From Fibrobacterota bacterium (GTDB lineage Bacteria > Fibrobacterota > Chitinivibrionia > Chitinivibrionales > JANQEN01), in assembly GCA_030619215.1 (NCBI GenBank), contig JAUXBV010000061.1, positions 1 through 10,335 on the forward strand: a stretch of 10,335 nt of DNA, given 5' to 3'. The notes under the pieces are model-generated. The model ran no database searches and was not told where the DNA came from. It saw nothing but the letters and a program-made list of their open reading frames with translations. The first letter of the stretch is position 1. Each line of letters starts with the position of its first letter. This document shows, in pieces, positions 1-7,700 of this stretch. Position numbers and translations under genes: made by a program.

Positions 1-272
1 GGACGAGCTTGAATGTCAAAATCAACCGATGTATACTCTACTGTTTCTGTTATTCGACGCTGCTCATTCACTGCATTGCCGTCAACAGTTGAATTCATGA
101 ACTGGGAGCGGAACTCACCCCCAAAATGAATCCCCGCCTTTGACATTATCTTGTTAACTGTCTCTTTAAGTTTATTAAGCCGCTCGTACTTGTCGTCGTC
201 CTCAGCATAGAGACCTGCACTTAGAATTACAGAAAAAACAAACACACTCTTTGTTAACAAACTCAATTTCAT
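1..272 (-). CDS. Exported protein, likely outer-membrane beta-barrel, N-terminal part only
   Basis: Only the first 90 codons are inside the window; the C-terminus lies beyond position 1. The ATG at 272-270 is preceded by GGAAG (284-280) with a 7-nt gap, so the start is well supported. Residues 1-23 look like a Sec signal peptide: MKLSLLTK, a hydrophobic stretch FVFSVILSAG, and LYA before a likely cleavage site. Next comes a charged, helix-prone segment (about residues 24-45, EDDDKYERLNKLKETVNKI), then FGGEFRSQF and VDFDIQARP, which have the alternating pattern of first barrel strands. The same order (signal peptide, short helix, GE-R strand) opens the next gene upstream at 335-2764, so the two may be distant paralogues. 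Known family: barrels of this style are often porins or uncharacterised envelope proteins; with so little sequence the substrate cannot be named. It probably has its own promoter (296-324), although read-through from the upstream gene is possible. Confidence 0.8.
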   Translation of the reverse strand, partial: MKLSLLTKSVFVFSVILSAGLYAEDDDKYERLNKLKETVNKIMSKAGIHFGGEFRSQFMNSTVDGNAVNEQRRITETVEYTSVDFDIQAR

Positions 273-295
273 AAGTATTCTTCCACGTTTAAGTT

Positions 296-324
296 TTTAT
301 ATATTGTCATCACATTTTTTTCAA
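296..324 (-). promoter_or_regulatory. Candidate sigma70-type promoter for the 1-272 gene
   Basis: On the minus strand TTGAAA (324-319) and TATAAA (301-296) are separated by exactly 17 bp. Each box differs from consensus at one base. Transcription would begin near 289, giving a leader of about 17 nt that contains the GGAAG ribosome site. The flanks are AT-rich, which raises the chance of a fortuitous match, but the spacing and position fit well. Confidence 0.5.
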
Positions 325-334
325 AGAAAAACAT

Positions 335-2764
335 TTAGAACCACATTTTCACCTCACCGGAAATAAACGGTGCTGACCAGCAATTCGGATTCTTTCCATA
401 ATCAGTCCCTGACTCTTTGGCATATTTTTTAAATTCAAAATCCTCGTGCTTCAGCCATTTTACTCTTCCATGGAATTGCACACGATTGGTAATACTCAGA
501 TCACAGCCAAGCCCGTAGGCAACATCCCGATAATCTATCGGGCATTTTTTTACCACAGCAGTATCAACTTCACCTCCGCTTGTTATGTTCGTTTCTGTAG
601 TAGCAATCCATGCTTTATCCGAGCGCCAGTTTTCATAACCAAGGAGCCCTAAAATGTAGAATTTATTTGTGAGGGCTATTGCCGGTTCAAACCGTAGGTA
701 TAAGGACCATAACATCATGTCTTCATCCTCAGCATTGAAGGCAAGCGGTTTAAACACCGAAGATATTCCGTTTATTGCAGCATAGCCACCGAGAAACAGG
801 CTGTTCTTATAACCAATAATCGGGCCTATATCATAGGCAGCGTCAAGCTCCAGGTTAAACGTATATTTTCTGTGAACCGGTACTGAATAGGAGGGAGTAA
901 AAACGTTACCTTTATTAAACATGATAAGGTTTTGTGCAGCTTGTGCAGAATCTTCATAGGGCACAAAGCACTCGAACATGCCAAGATAATCGCTGTAAAT
1001 CCCCCCAGCGTCAACTCCTGGTGGGTTATTGTACCCTCTTTTTAAAAAGCTCTCATCGCCAAGCCGCTTCTGGTACCGTTTTATAACCGCGTCTTCCTCG
1101 GTAGTAAACCATGGATATTTTGCATAGTCAAGTTCATAGATTTCAAAATCAACCGGTCCGCCCCACCGTTTGTACGAGGAATGAAAAACGGAAAACATGC
1201 TCTGACCATTGAGCCGGTAGGGGAAATAGAGCAAATCACGCGCCTTTTGCAATTGAAAATGCTGGCCATATCTGACTCTCATGTGGCCATAACCCGACAG
1301 TTTCGGGGAAACCGTAGCCTGCAGACCAGCCAAATTCTGTCCGTATGCACCACCAATAAACTTTCCCGCGCTGACACGGTTTGAGTTAAACGCCCAGAAA
1401 TAATCGCCGGTGGAAACAAATGACTTCGGCGCATAATAACCTCGTGCTATGGCTGCCACGTCAAACTGCACAGGCACCTTCTCACCGATTTTTATATTAG
1501 AGTATAATGCCGGTTTAAAACTCCCCTTTTCCTTGGTCTTTCTATCAAAAGGGTATGTACTGATTGTGGTGTCGAAAATCAACCATGTCGTATCAACTTT
1601 ACCAATTCCAATATCGGTATGAAAGCTCAGCTTCGGGCTTACTTCTCCTTTTGCATCTATTGAAAATGTAAGCGGCTCTTTATAAAAACCTCTATCACGC
1701 CGTCTTCCGGGCCTGTTAACAATATCAAAAGCCTCTTTAAACAGATATTCTTTTTCATCCTTTGCATGCATGATGTCATCGGAAACGTCAAAACGGCAAA
1801 AATTGGCTCCCAGTGTAATACCCTTTAATGCTTTTAATGCAGCTATTCGTGTGTGCAGGACATGGGTATACGATTCACCAACACCGCTATGCCTTATGGT
1901 AAAATCAGGATCACCGTCATAGCCGAGATCAACATTCGCGTCAATCCATTCCCGCTCATAGTGCCCCATTTTATCAGGCTTTGCATACAACACCATGAGA
2001 TTCAATTTCCCTGGGAGCGATATACTTTCAAAACGTATCCCATTAAACTCCCGTTTATTCCACGCAGCGCGCCCGGTCTTTTCCCCCTTTGCGATATTGT
2101 ATTCATAGTATCGTGCAATAGGCTGCTCAATCTCATAAGGAAGGTATTCCCAGGCAAAAAGCCTGTTCTGACCATTCCATATTGTCAAAGGCGACGCCTC
2201 TATCCACTGGATAGCTCCCATATTCAACCAGAAAGAGGCCGGCTTGGTTCTTATTGCAATACCTGCGCCCATATCTTCATGGATTCGTGCTGAAAAGTTA
2301 TGTTTGTCATGCGCTTCGTGAATATGAGCCAATCCCCCTGACGTGTCATTCTCCATATCAGGATACATGCCCGGCAGCGTTGTCTGAAAACCTATTTTAG
2401 ACCATAATACCGTGTTTCTGCCCGCACGAACTACCATTCCCAGTCTGAACAGGTTTTCATTGCCTTCCCAGCCCGACTGAATATATGCACGATCCCTTGT
2501 AAACCAGTATGGGTATGTTTTGAAACTGTGATACTGCACATTGAGCCGCGCTTCCCCTTTAAAGGAAACCGGGGAAGAGCCGCCGAACATCAGGGTTGAT
2601 CCGACCTTTGATCCGAATTGATCTAAGGTCAACTCGATACTGTCAAGCTGTTCATCATAGGAGCTGCGGGTATTTTCTGATGCATGTGCGGTTATCGGAA
2701 TGGTAAAGCAAATAACCGTAATCAGCAAAATACAAAGACACAACCTGTTAGTATGTTTCAGCAA
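335..2764 (-). CDS. Large outer-membrane beta-barrel-like protein, 809 aa
   Basis: I do not recognise a named family. Residues 1-28 form a Sec signal peptide (hydrophobic LCLCILLITVICF, then AHA before the cleavage site). Residues 29-55 are a short hydrophilic, helix-prone stretch. From about residue 65 to the end there are many alternating strands rich in Tyr, Trp, Phe and Gly (for example around residues 68-110, 160-200, 430-480 and 640-790), and the protein ends in MWF. A terminal aromatic residue, often Phe, is the usual BAM recognition signal of outer-membrane barrels. No plug domain, TonB box or catalytic motif is visible, so a porin-like or structural barrel is the inference. Its length suggests a large barrel with long loops. 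The start is a TTG at 2764-2762 (or CTG at 2761-2759) after GGAGG; the next in-frame ATG lies beyond the signal peptide. It is followed after 62 bp by another probable barrel gene and preceded by a secreted beta-sandwich gene. Confidence 0.85.
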   Translation of the reverse strand: MLKHTNRLCLCILLITVICFTIPITAHASENTRSSYDEQLDSIELTLDQFGSKVGSTLMFGGSSPVSFKGEARLNVQYHSFKTYPYWFTRDRAYIQSGWEGNENLFRLGMVVRAGRNTVLWSKIGFQTTLPGMYPDMENDTSGGLAHIHEAHDKHNFSARIHEDMGAGIAIRTKPASFWLNMGAIQWIEASPLTIWNGQNRLFAWEYLPYEIEQPIARYYEYNIAKGEKTGRAAWNKREFNGIRFESISLPGKLNLMVLYAKPDKMGHYEREWIDANVDLGYDGDPDFTIRHSGVGESYTHVLHTRIAALKALKGITLGANFCRFDVSDDIMHAKDEKEYLFKEAFDIVNRPGRRRDRGFYKEPLTFSIDAKGEVSPKLSFHTDIGIGKVDTTWLIFDTTISTYPFDRKTKEKGSFKPALYSNIKIGEKVPVQFDVAAIARGYYAPKSFVSTGDYFWAFNSNRVSAGKFIGGAYGQNLAGLQATVSPKLSGYGHMRVRYGQHFQLQKARDLLYFPYRLNGQSMFSVFHSSYKRWGGPVDFEIYELDYAKYPWFTTEEDAVIKRYQKRLGDESFLKRGYNNPPGVDAGGIYSDYLGMFECFVPYEDSAQAAQNLIMFNKGNVFTPSYSVPVHRKYTFNLELDAAYDIGPIIGYKNSLFLGGYAAINGISSVFKPLAFNAEDEDMMLWSLYLRFEPAIALTNKFYILGLLGYENWRSDKAWIATTETNITSGGEVDTAVVKKCPIDYRDVAYGLGCDLSITNRVQFHGRVKWLKHEDFEFKKYAKESGTDYGKNPNCWSAPFISGEVKMWF

Positions 2765-2773
2765 AGGACCTCC
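2759..2773 (-). promoter_or_regulatory. Strong ribosome site with non-ATG start (TTG or CTG)
   Basis: GGAGG at 2773-2769 lies 4 nt before TTG (2764-2762) and 7 nt before CTG (2761-2759). There is no ATG until the codon for about Met59, which is after the signal peptide. Either triplet gives an intact signal peptide. TTG is the commoner bacterial start, while CTG has the better spacing. Confidence 0.6.
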
Positions 2774-2840
2774 AAAAATCTTCTGTCATATGGAAAGAAA
2801 CGGGAGAAAAAAGAAAGGTCGAAATCCATTGGTGTATGCT

Positions 2841-2869
2841 ATTACAAAGTGTTGTTCACGCTCCGACAA
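2841..2869 (-). promoter_or_regulatory. Candidate promoter for the 809-aa barrel gene
   Basis: On the minus strand TTGTCG (2869-2864) and TGTAAT (2846-2841) are 17 bp apart. The -10 box matches consensus at five of six bases, the -35 box at four. The leader would be about 70 nt. The site lies in the 233-bp gap between this gene and the upstream secreted-protein gene. No clear terminator is visible in that gap, so co-transcription is also possible. Confidence 0.3.
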
Positions 2870-2997
2870 GCGCCCCTCATTAAATGGAAAAGCCGGTTAT
2901 TTAGAGAGCCTCGTCTACCCTCTCCATTTGCCAACACATCTATTCATCAACACGAACTCGACCTTTCAATCATTTGTACGCCATACCAGAAAAAGGT

Positions 2998-4026
2998 TTA
3001 TTTGACAATTGTCAATGGTGTGTTCCCGGACTGTAAACCGGCATTCAACCTGACGATGTACGTGCCGTTTGCGATGTTCGCGCCACTGGTGCGCTCACCA
3101 TTCCATCTCACGGCGTGGGTGCCGGCAACTTCCTTTTTGTTGACCAGTTCATTAACAAGTTTACCCTTCAGATCATATATCCCTAATAACACCTGCTGAG
3201 GATCTTGCAGTATATAGGTGATAGTATTACCAGAGACCCAGAGGTTCTTTGTGCTTAAATATGGATTGTAATCTGTCACGATTATCGGTACGAAGTCCGC
3301 ATATTTCATCCCTTCCAGTGTAATATCATCAACATAGAATTCGGCATAATCGCCGTCTTTAACCTGGATCGAGAGCTTCGTGGCCTGGGCTTTTCCGTGA
3401 TCCCATGTCCAGTCCTGCTCGGCAGGCTCTGAATATGCAGGCGGTACAAGTTCGGAGACTGGTATGGTGACCTCAACCCAATCGCTGGTAAGATCTATAT
3501 TGGTCTGATAAAACCCCCAGTCATACACGGTTGAAACATCCTGTGTTTCAACCCGCAAAGCTACAAAACCATCACCTTTAACCTTCAACTTGATGGCTGT
3601 TAAACTACTTAAATCATGAATATTACCATCAGCAGTTCCTGATAAAAGGCATCCGATACCGGCAAATGGGTAATCAAGAAGGCTCTCATCCGTTCTGAGC
3701 CAGACATGTATAAAACTATTTCTTGTTTCCTCTTCGACCATAACATCAGCATTGGTTGATCCGACCGTATCATCTTGTGCGCCATTCATGACAACGGAAC
3801 CCTCTTCATCAAAAAATGAATACCACCAGCCGCCGCCTTTATGTACTAATGTTTCACCATACTCTAAGTACCCTTTAACAGCGCCCATATTTGTCTGATT
3901 CGGCTTATCTCCCCACGTATCCTCAAAATCATCAAGAACAGCCGTTGCATCCGGATCAGGCTGCGCAAATATACTGAAAACACAGACCATCCCTACTCCG
4001 GTGATGAAACTGAGTAACTTACCCAT
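2998..4026 (-). CDS. Secreted beta-sandwich protein with C-terminal T9SS/FlgD-like sorting-type domain, 342 aa
   Basis: The ATG at 4026 follows AAGGAG with a 7-nt gap. Residues 1-21 are a signal peptide (MGKLLSFITGVGMVCVFSIFA). Residues about 30-235 form one beta-rich domain that opens with LDDFED and GGGWWYSFFDE and closes with AEFYVDDITLEG. This layout is typical of galactose-binding-like carbohydrate-binding modules (CBM11/CIA30-like), so sugar-polymer binding is inferred, not shown. Residues about 253-342 form a C-terminal Ig-like domain with VLLGIYDLKGKLV, AVRWNG and NGTYIVRLNAG. This is the pattern of type A T9SS or FlgD-like tail domains found on secreted and surface proteins of FCB bacteria. 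No catalytic motif is visible. It may be a small binding or surface-attached protein. A possible 44-codon membrane ORF lies 63 bp upstream on the same strand, and the barrel gene lies 233 bp downstream. The last codons (L-T-I-V-K) are spelled by a perfect 14-bp palindrome at 3002-3015. Confidence 0.85.
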   Translation of the reverse strand: MGKLLSFITGVGMVCVFSIFAQPDPDATAVLDDFEDTWGDKPNQTNMGAVKGYLEYGETLVHKGGGWWYSFFDEEGSVVMNGAQDDTVGSTNADVMVEEETRNSFIHVWLRTDESLLDYPFAGIGCLLSGTADGNIHDLSSLTAIKLKVKGDGFVALRVETQDVSTVYDWGFYQTNIDLTSDWVEVTIPVSELVPPAYSEPAEQDWTWDHGKAQATKLSIQVKDGDYAEFYVDDITLEGMKYADFVPIIVTDYNPYLSTKNLWVSGNTITYILQDPQQVLLGIYDLKGKLVNELVNKKEVAGTHAVRWNGERTSGANIANGTYIVRLNAGLQSGNTPLTIVK

Positions 4027-4089
4027 AACACAACTCCTTTGAAAAAGTTAAATTTAATGTTTATATACGATATTTTTACCTTAATAGTA

Positions 4090-4224
4090 TTATCCGAAAT
4101 AGAAAAACAGCGATACGGTATAAGCAATGTATAGGATACTGATAAGAAAAAGAAGGAATCCTGACTTATCACTTTGATACGTTAATCCTCTATTCTGTTT
4201 ATATAACCAGTTATTAAGTATCAT
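4090..4224 (-). CDS. Candidate small single-pass membrane protein, 44 aa
   Basis: This short frame runs from ATG at 4224 to TAA at 4090. An in-frame TAA lies seven codons before the ATG, so the start cannot be moved far upstream. Residues 1-21 are hydrophilic with several Lys/Arg/Asn/Gln, including WLYKQNRG. Residues 23-43 form one continuous hydrophobic helix with core FLLFLISILYIAYTV, followed by SLFFYFG at the very end. A purine run GGAAGGGGGG lies 8 nt before the ATG. The ATG also overlaps the stop of a 14-codon upstream ORF as ATGA, the usual signature of translational coupling. It sits 63 bp upstream of the secreted-protein gene at 2998-4026 and could share its transcript. I recognise no family. 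It could equally be the relic of the C-terminus of a larger membrane protein, or a chance ORF in AT-rich DNA. Confidence 0.35.
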   Translation of the reverse strand: MILNNWLYKQNRGLTYQSDKSGFLLFLISILYIAYTVSLFFYFG

Positions 4225-4265
4225 TTCATCTGCCCCCCTTCCTTAAATACCATGTTATTGCTCAT
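4221..4265 (-). CDS. Possible 14-aa leader ORF coupled to the membrane microprotein
   Basis: The frame encodes MSNNMVFKEGGQMK and ends in TGA, which overlaps the ATG of the 44-aa ORF (shared ATGA, 4224-4221). GAGG at 4274-4271 lies 5 nt before its ATG, a credible ribosome site. The peptide has no run of one amino acid that would suggest attenuation. The ribosome-site bases are also one of the three TTGTCCCC repeats of this intergenic region, so the match may have another cause. An open frame continues about 17 codons upstream of the ATG without another start. Confidence 0.2.
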   Translation of the reverse strand: MSNNMVFKEGGQMK

Positions 4266-4476
4266 TGTCCCCTCTTGAAAAAATTCCTTTACTCTATACT
4301 GATCCGGACAATTCTTCTAAACGTATCATTTCCTTATTGTCTATTTATTATAAAATTATCAGATCTATAGATACTCGAATATTTTAATTACCCTTTCTTT
4401 CCCTGTAAATAAACTTTCCATAAATAAATATAACTGAACAATGCCATAAAAGCGGTAACAAAATGCTGTTTATACA

Positions 4477-4508
4477 AAAAAGTGGGGTCATATTTGTCCC
4501 CGCTTTTT
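4477..4508. repeat. Inverted repeat, GGGG/CCCC hairpin with A/T-rich base
   Basis: AAAAAGTGGGG (4477-4487) pairs with CCCCGCTTTTT (4498-4508) around a 10-nt loop, with one T-G wobble. The layout resembles a bidirectional terminator, but no gene ends near it on either side. The GGGGTCA...TTTGTCCCC form also resembles short palindromes seen beside IS200-like/RAYT transposases in many genomes; that comparison is from memory and unverified. Confidence 0.6.
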
Positions 4509-4544
4509 CCGGGAATACTCACTTTTATCAGTAATTTTAATTTG

Positions 4545-4560
4545 AAATAATATATTATTT
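4545..4560. repeat. Perfect 16-bp AT palindrome
   Basis: AAATAATATATTATTT reads the same on both strands. It lies about 240 bp upstream of the modular protein gene. A dimeric regulator site is possible, but the sequence is only A and T in AT-rich surroundings, so chance is a serious alternative. Confidence 0.5.
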
Positions 4561-4752
4561 ATTAGGATACTTTCGGGGGGTTAATAATGGGGAGGACGAT
4601 AGAGCAATTATTTATATTGCGGAAAAAGTAAATTACAAAATGGTATAAAAATGTTAAATACTGTATTTTATTGTCCCCATCAGCACCACCCGCTTTATTG
4701 GTACATCAGGGTGATTTAACAATGACTTTTATATTGTGATGAAAAATATTAT

Positions 4753-4782
4753 TTGTCAATAGTTATACTCAGTAGCTATATC
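4753..4782 (+). promoter_or_regulatory. Weak candidate promoter for the modular surface-protein gene
   Basis: TTGTCA (4753-4758) and TATATC (4777-4782) are 18 bp apart. The -35 box matches consensus at five of six bases, the -10 box at four. Initiation near 4789 would leave only about 10 nt before the ATG at 4800 but about 40 nt before the ATG at 4830, which favours the latter start. A TATACT at 4764-4769 is a better -10 box but has no partner at a proper distance. Confidence 0.25.
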
Positions 4783-4799
4783 GATAGTGATAATAAACC

Positions 4800-7700
4800 A
4801 TGCGAAAATCTAACAGATCGGATGGAAAAATGTTTAAAGGAAAAGGCTTGTTTAAGGCTCTGACCTTTAGGATTGTCATCACTCTCTTTCTGTTGATACC
4901 TCCCCATATTTATGCAGCCGGCTTCACCGATAGCCATGATGATGGAGATGTTTTAAATAATCCCAGCGGTTCGAACTGGACAAATCAGGGCATAAGAGCC
5001 TGGTCTGAATCGGCGGGTCTGATTAGTGTCCAGGACATGTCAAATGACGAGGGCCATTTAATTAATGATTATAATTGCACGGAGGACGGCACCTTTGAAG
5101 TCGTTTTAAAGTCTAATGATAACTGGAACAGTTACTATGGCGGAATAGTATTACGGTGGACATCAACCTCAAGTTACTATTTCGTGAGCATTTTACAGGG
5201 CGATAACATCAATAATAACGGCTTTATTTACTGGGGCGAGAATGGAATACCGGGAACACAACAGGGTACAGGGTTTAACATTCCCCCGACCTGTACCCTG
5301 AAGGTCGTATGCACCGACTCAACATTTGATATTTATGTGAACAGTGTTCTCAGGTTAACAAAAGAGGATGCAAGCCACCCCTCCGGGAAGGTAGGCTACG
5401 GTTATCCCTGGCAATGGGATGGAAAATACCTGAACTGGCTTGAGTGTAGATGGAGCGACGCGGGCGGATCAGCTCCCACAATTACAACACAACCTCTTTC
5501 CGATACTGTCATGGTGGGTAATCCTGCCAGTCTCCTTGTAACTGCAACTGGTATCCCAATACCAGGGTATCAATGGCAGACAGATACCAGTGGAACATGG
5601 GAAATTATCTCAGGCGCAGCGGATTCAACATATACTATCCTGTCTGCTGCCTTGACACATACAGGAAACTACAGAGCAATTGCCTCAAATGCCTCGGGAA
5701 CCGACACCTCACAAGAAGCTTATATAATGGTATATGAATCAATAGTAATAATAGAGCAGCCGCAGAATGATACGGTGTTTACAGGAGACACTGCCACATT
5801 CGGGATAATAGCAACAGGGGCTCCCTCTCTTACCTATCAGTGGCAGAGCGATAAGAGTGGCAGCTGGCAAAATATTCCGGGAGCAAACTCGACGATCTAC
5901 TCTTTTGCTGCTGATTCTGGCGATAATGGAGTAAACTTTCGCTGTATCGTGAGTATTTTATCCATTGACAGTGCCACAAGTAACGCCGCATCACTGACTG
6001 TTCGTAAGGTTTATAACCCTTTCAAGTTAACAGTTGAGTGTGCCGATGTCTTTACAACTAATAATGTTCTCGTGAAAATCTGGAGTGATGAGGACCTTTC
6101 GGATTTTCCAACAACCGATCAGGGCTCAGGCCCATGGTCTGATTATTTGTGGCTGGTATATTCGTCAAACGATTATGCATCTGATACTACAGGATCTTCA
6201 ATAAAACTCTATTCCACAGAAGATATTAAACAGGCAGCGCCTGACTCTTTAAATCCTTTTGAAGATACTCTAACAGTAGGTATGCTTCCAATTCCGAATG
6301 ATTCAACCTGGTATTTCAGCTACACAGTAACCTGGCATAATCAAGGGCAACCAGGCACCCTTCTAAAACCGTTTAAAAACGACGGTTCTGTATATGCTAT
6401 TGATACAACGGCTCCTCCCAACATACTCGTTGTACATGGTGAATACGCCATGAAAACAGATACAGCCCTGATTGTCATTGACAGTATTACAAAGCTCAGT
6501 GCGGCAAACGACAGTATTGCAGTTATTCAGGTCAGCGAGTATTCAGATTTCAGCATACTCAAGCTGGATACATCTCTTAACGTTTCAGAGCTACAGCAAG
6601 CTGATAGGGACACTGTTATAATGGATAGTATTGCCCAGCTGCCTATACTAAAAGACACACTTTACTTGCGCTGGTATATTGTTGGCAAGAATCAAAAAAC
6701 CAGTCCAATGCTGGACACCGCCTTTACAATCGGATGGGACAGGCTGGTATATTCCGGCTCTCTCACCGCTGACAGCATTGCCGGGCAGGGTGACCTGATA
6801 AAGCTTTCCTGGGACGCACCTCAGGCCGGCGCGGACAGTGTGCGTATCTGGTGGAACACATCTCCGATCCCTTTGAGTCATGATCCCGGCCTTCCTGTTA
6901 ACCAGGCCTTTTATCCCGCACCGGGCACAACCATTGACACACTATGTGGATTAAATCCCAGTAGTGTTTATTACTTTGGCCTGCAGATATTCGGTGATGA
7001 TTTCTGGTCGGTCATTACTCCGGCCTCAAGCGATACCATGCCCACTGCAGCGGGCGATACTACAACAATCCCTAATGTCATCAAAATAGACTCAAGTAGG
7101 TTCGACACGGACAGAAACACTATACTGCTCTACTGGCACATCGATTTTTCCCTGTTACCGCCGGAAAAAGGGTATAAAAGCGGCTATACTAAAACGCTGG
7201 AATCATCGCTTGACACAACTATAAAACCCATAAGCTGGGACACTGTGGGCCAGGAGTATAATAAGACGGAGATATCATTGGTACCTGACATTGTTTTTGA
7301 TACCGCGTATACCGTTGGCCTGTGGCTTCGCGGCATCAGCCTTGAAGGAAAGCCGGGCAAGCCTTCTTACCCCACGGATTCAAGCACGGCAAAAATAGAG
7401 ATACCGGTTTTTACCTGGCAGGTGATAGACCTGTTCTCCCCTTCTTCGGATACGATAAATGCGGTCAACGGTAAGGTGATTATCATAAAACAGGATGTAT
7501 CCGTGAATATAACCGACACATTATGGAATTACAGCAATCTCCCGTCACCTTTACCGGAAGGTTTTATGGATGTCGGCTCCATCTGCTTTACCTTCAACCC
7601 CATGGAAAAGGATCCTCCCCCATTTAAACTGGGCCTTCGATACGGGACACTGCCCTCAGGTATTACAGAATCCGACCTTGCTCTCTATCAGTATAAAGCT

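Larger units (their letters stand above)
4225..4799. other. Long AT-rich divergent intergenic region
   Basis: This is the spacer between the leftward surface-protein genes and the rightward modular protein gene. Apart from the 14-codon ORF at its left end, no convincing gene is present. Three copies of TTGTCCCC occur (4265-4272, 4494-4501, 4671-4678), one inside a GGGG/CCCC hairpin (4477-4508). A perfect 16-bp AT palindrome lies at 4545-4560. Two further tiny frames were seen: a minus-strand hydrophobic 35-codon frame (4384-4491), whose start is buried in the hairpin, and a plus-strand 14-codon frame at 4588. Neither is supported enough to call. No tRNA, riboswitch or transposase fragment was recognised. 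Confidence 0.6.

Noticed and set aside
1853..2293. Plus-strand open frame of 146 codons opposite the barrel gene
   Set aside because: Antisense shadow of a strongly coding gene; no ribosome site, and the sequence has no domain character.
2882..2938. Interrupted inverted repeat AAATGG...GAGAG...CTCTC...CCATTT between the two left genes
   Set aside because: Arms are 5-6 bp with large interior loops and no T-tract, so it is not a credible terminator.
2684..3199. Plus-strand open frame of 171 codons spanning the gap between two leftward genes
   Set aside because: It overlaps real coding sequence at both ends on the opposite strand, has no ribosome site and shows no protein-like features.
4140..4172. 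TGATAAG...CTTATCA inverted arms within the 44-codon ORF
   Set aside because: Seven-bp AT-rich arms separated by a long loop; expected by chance.
4384..4491. Minus-strand 35-codon hydrophobic frame beginning MTPLFCINSILLPLL with GGGG 6 nt before the ATG
   Set aside because: Its ribosome site and start codon are inside the 4477-4508 hairpin, codons are AT-driven, and nothing around it supports translation.
4588..4632. Plus-strand 14-codon frame MGRTIEQLFILRKK preceded by GGGGGG
   Set aside because: Too short, no coupling to another gene and no recognised family; probably chance.
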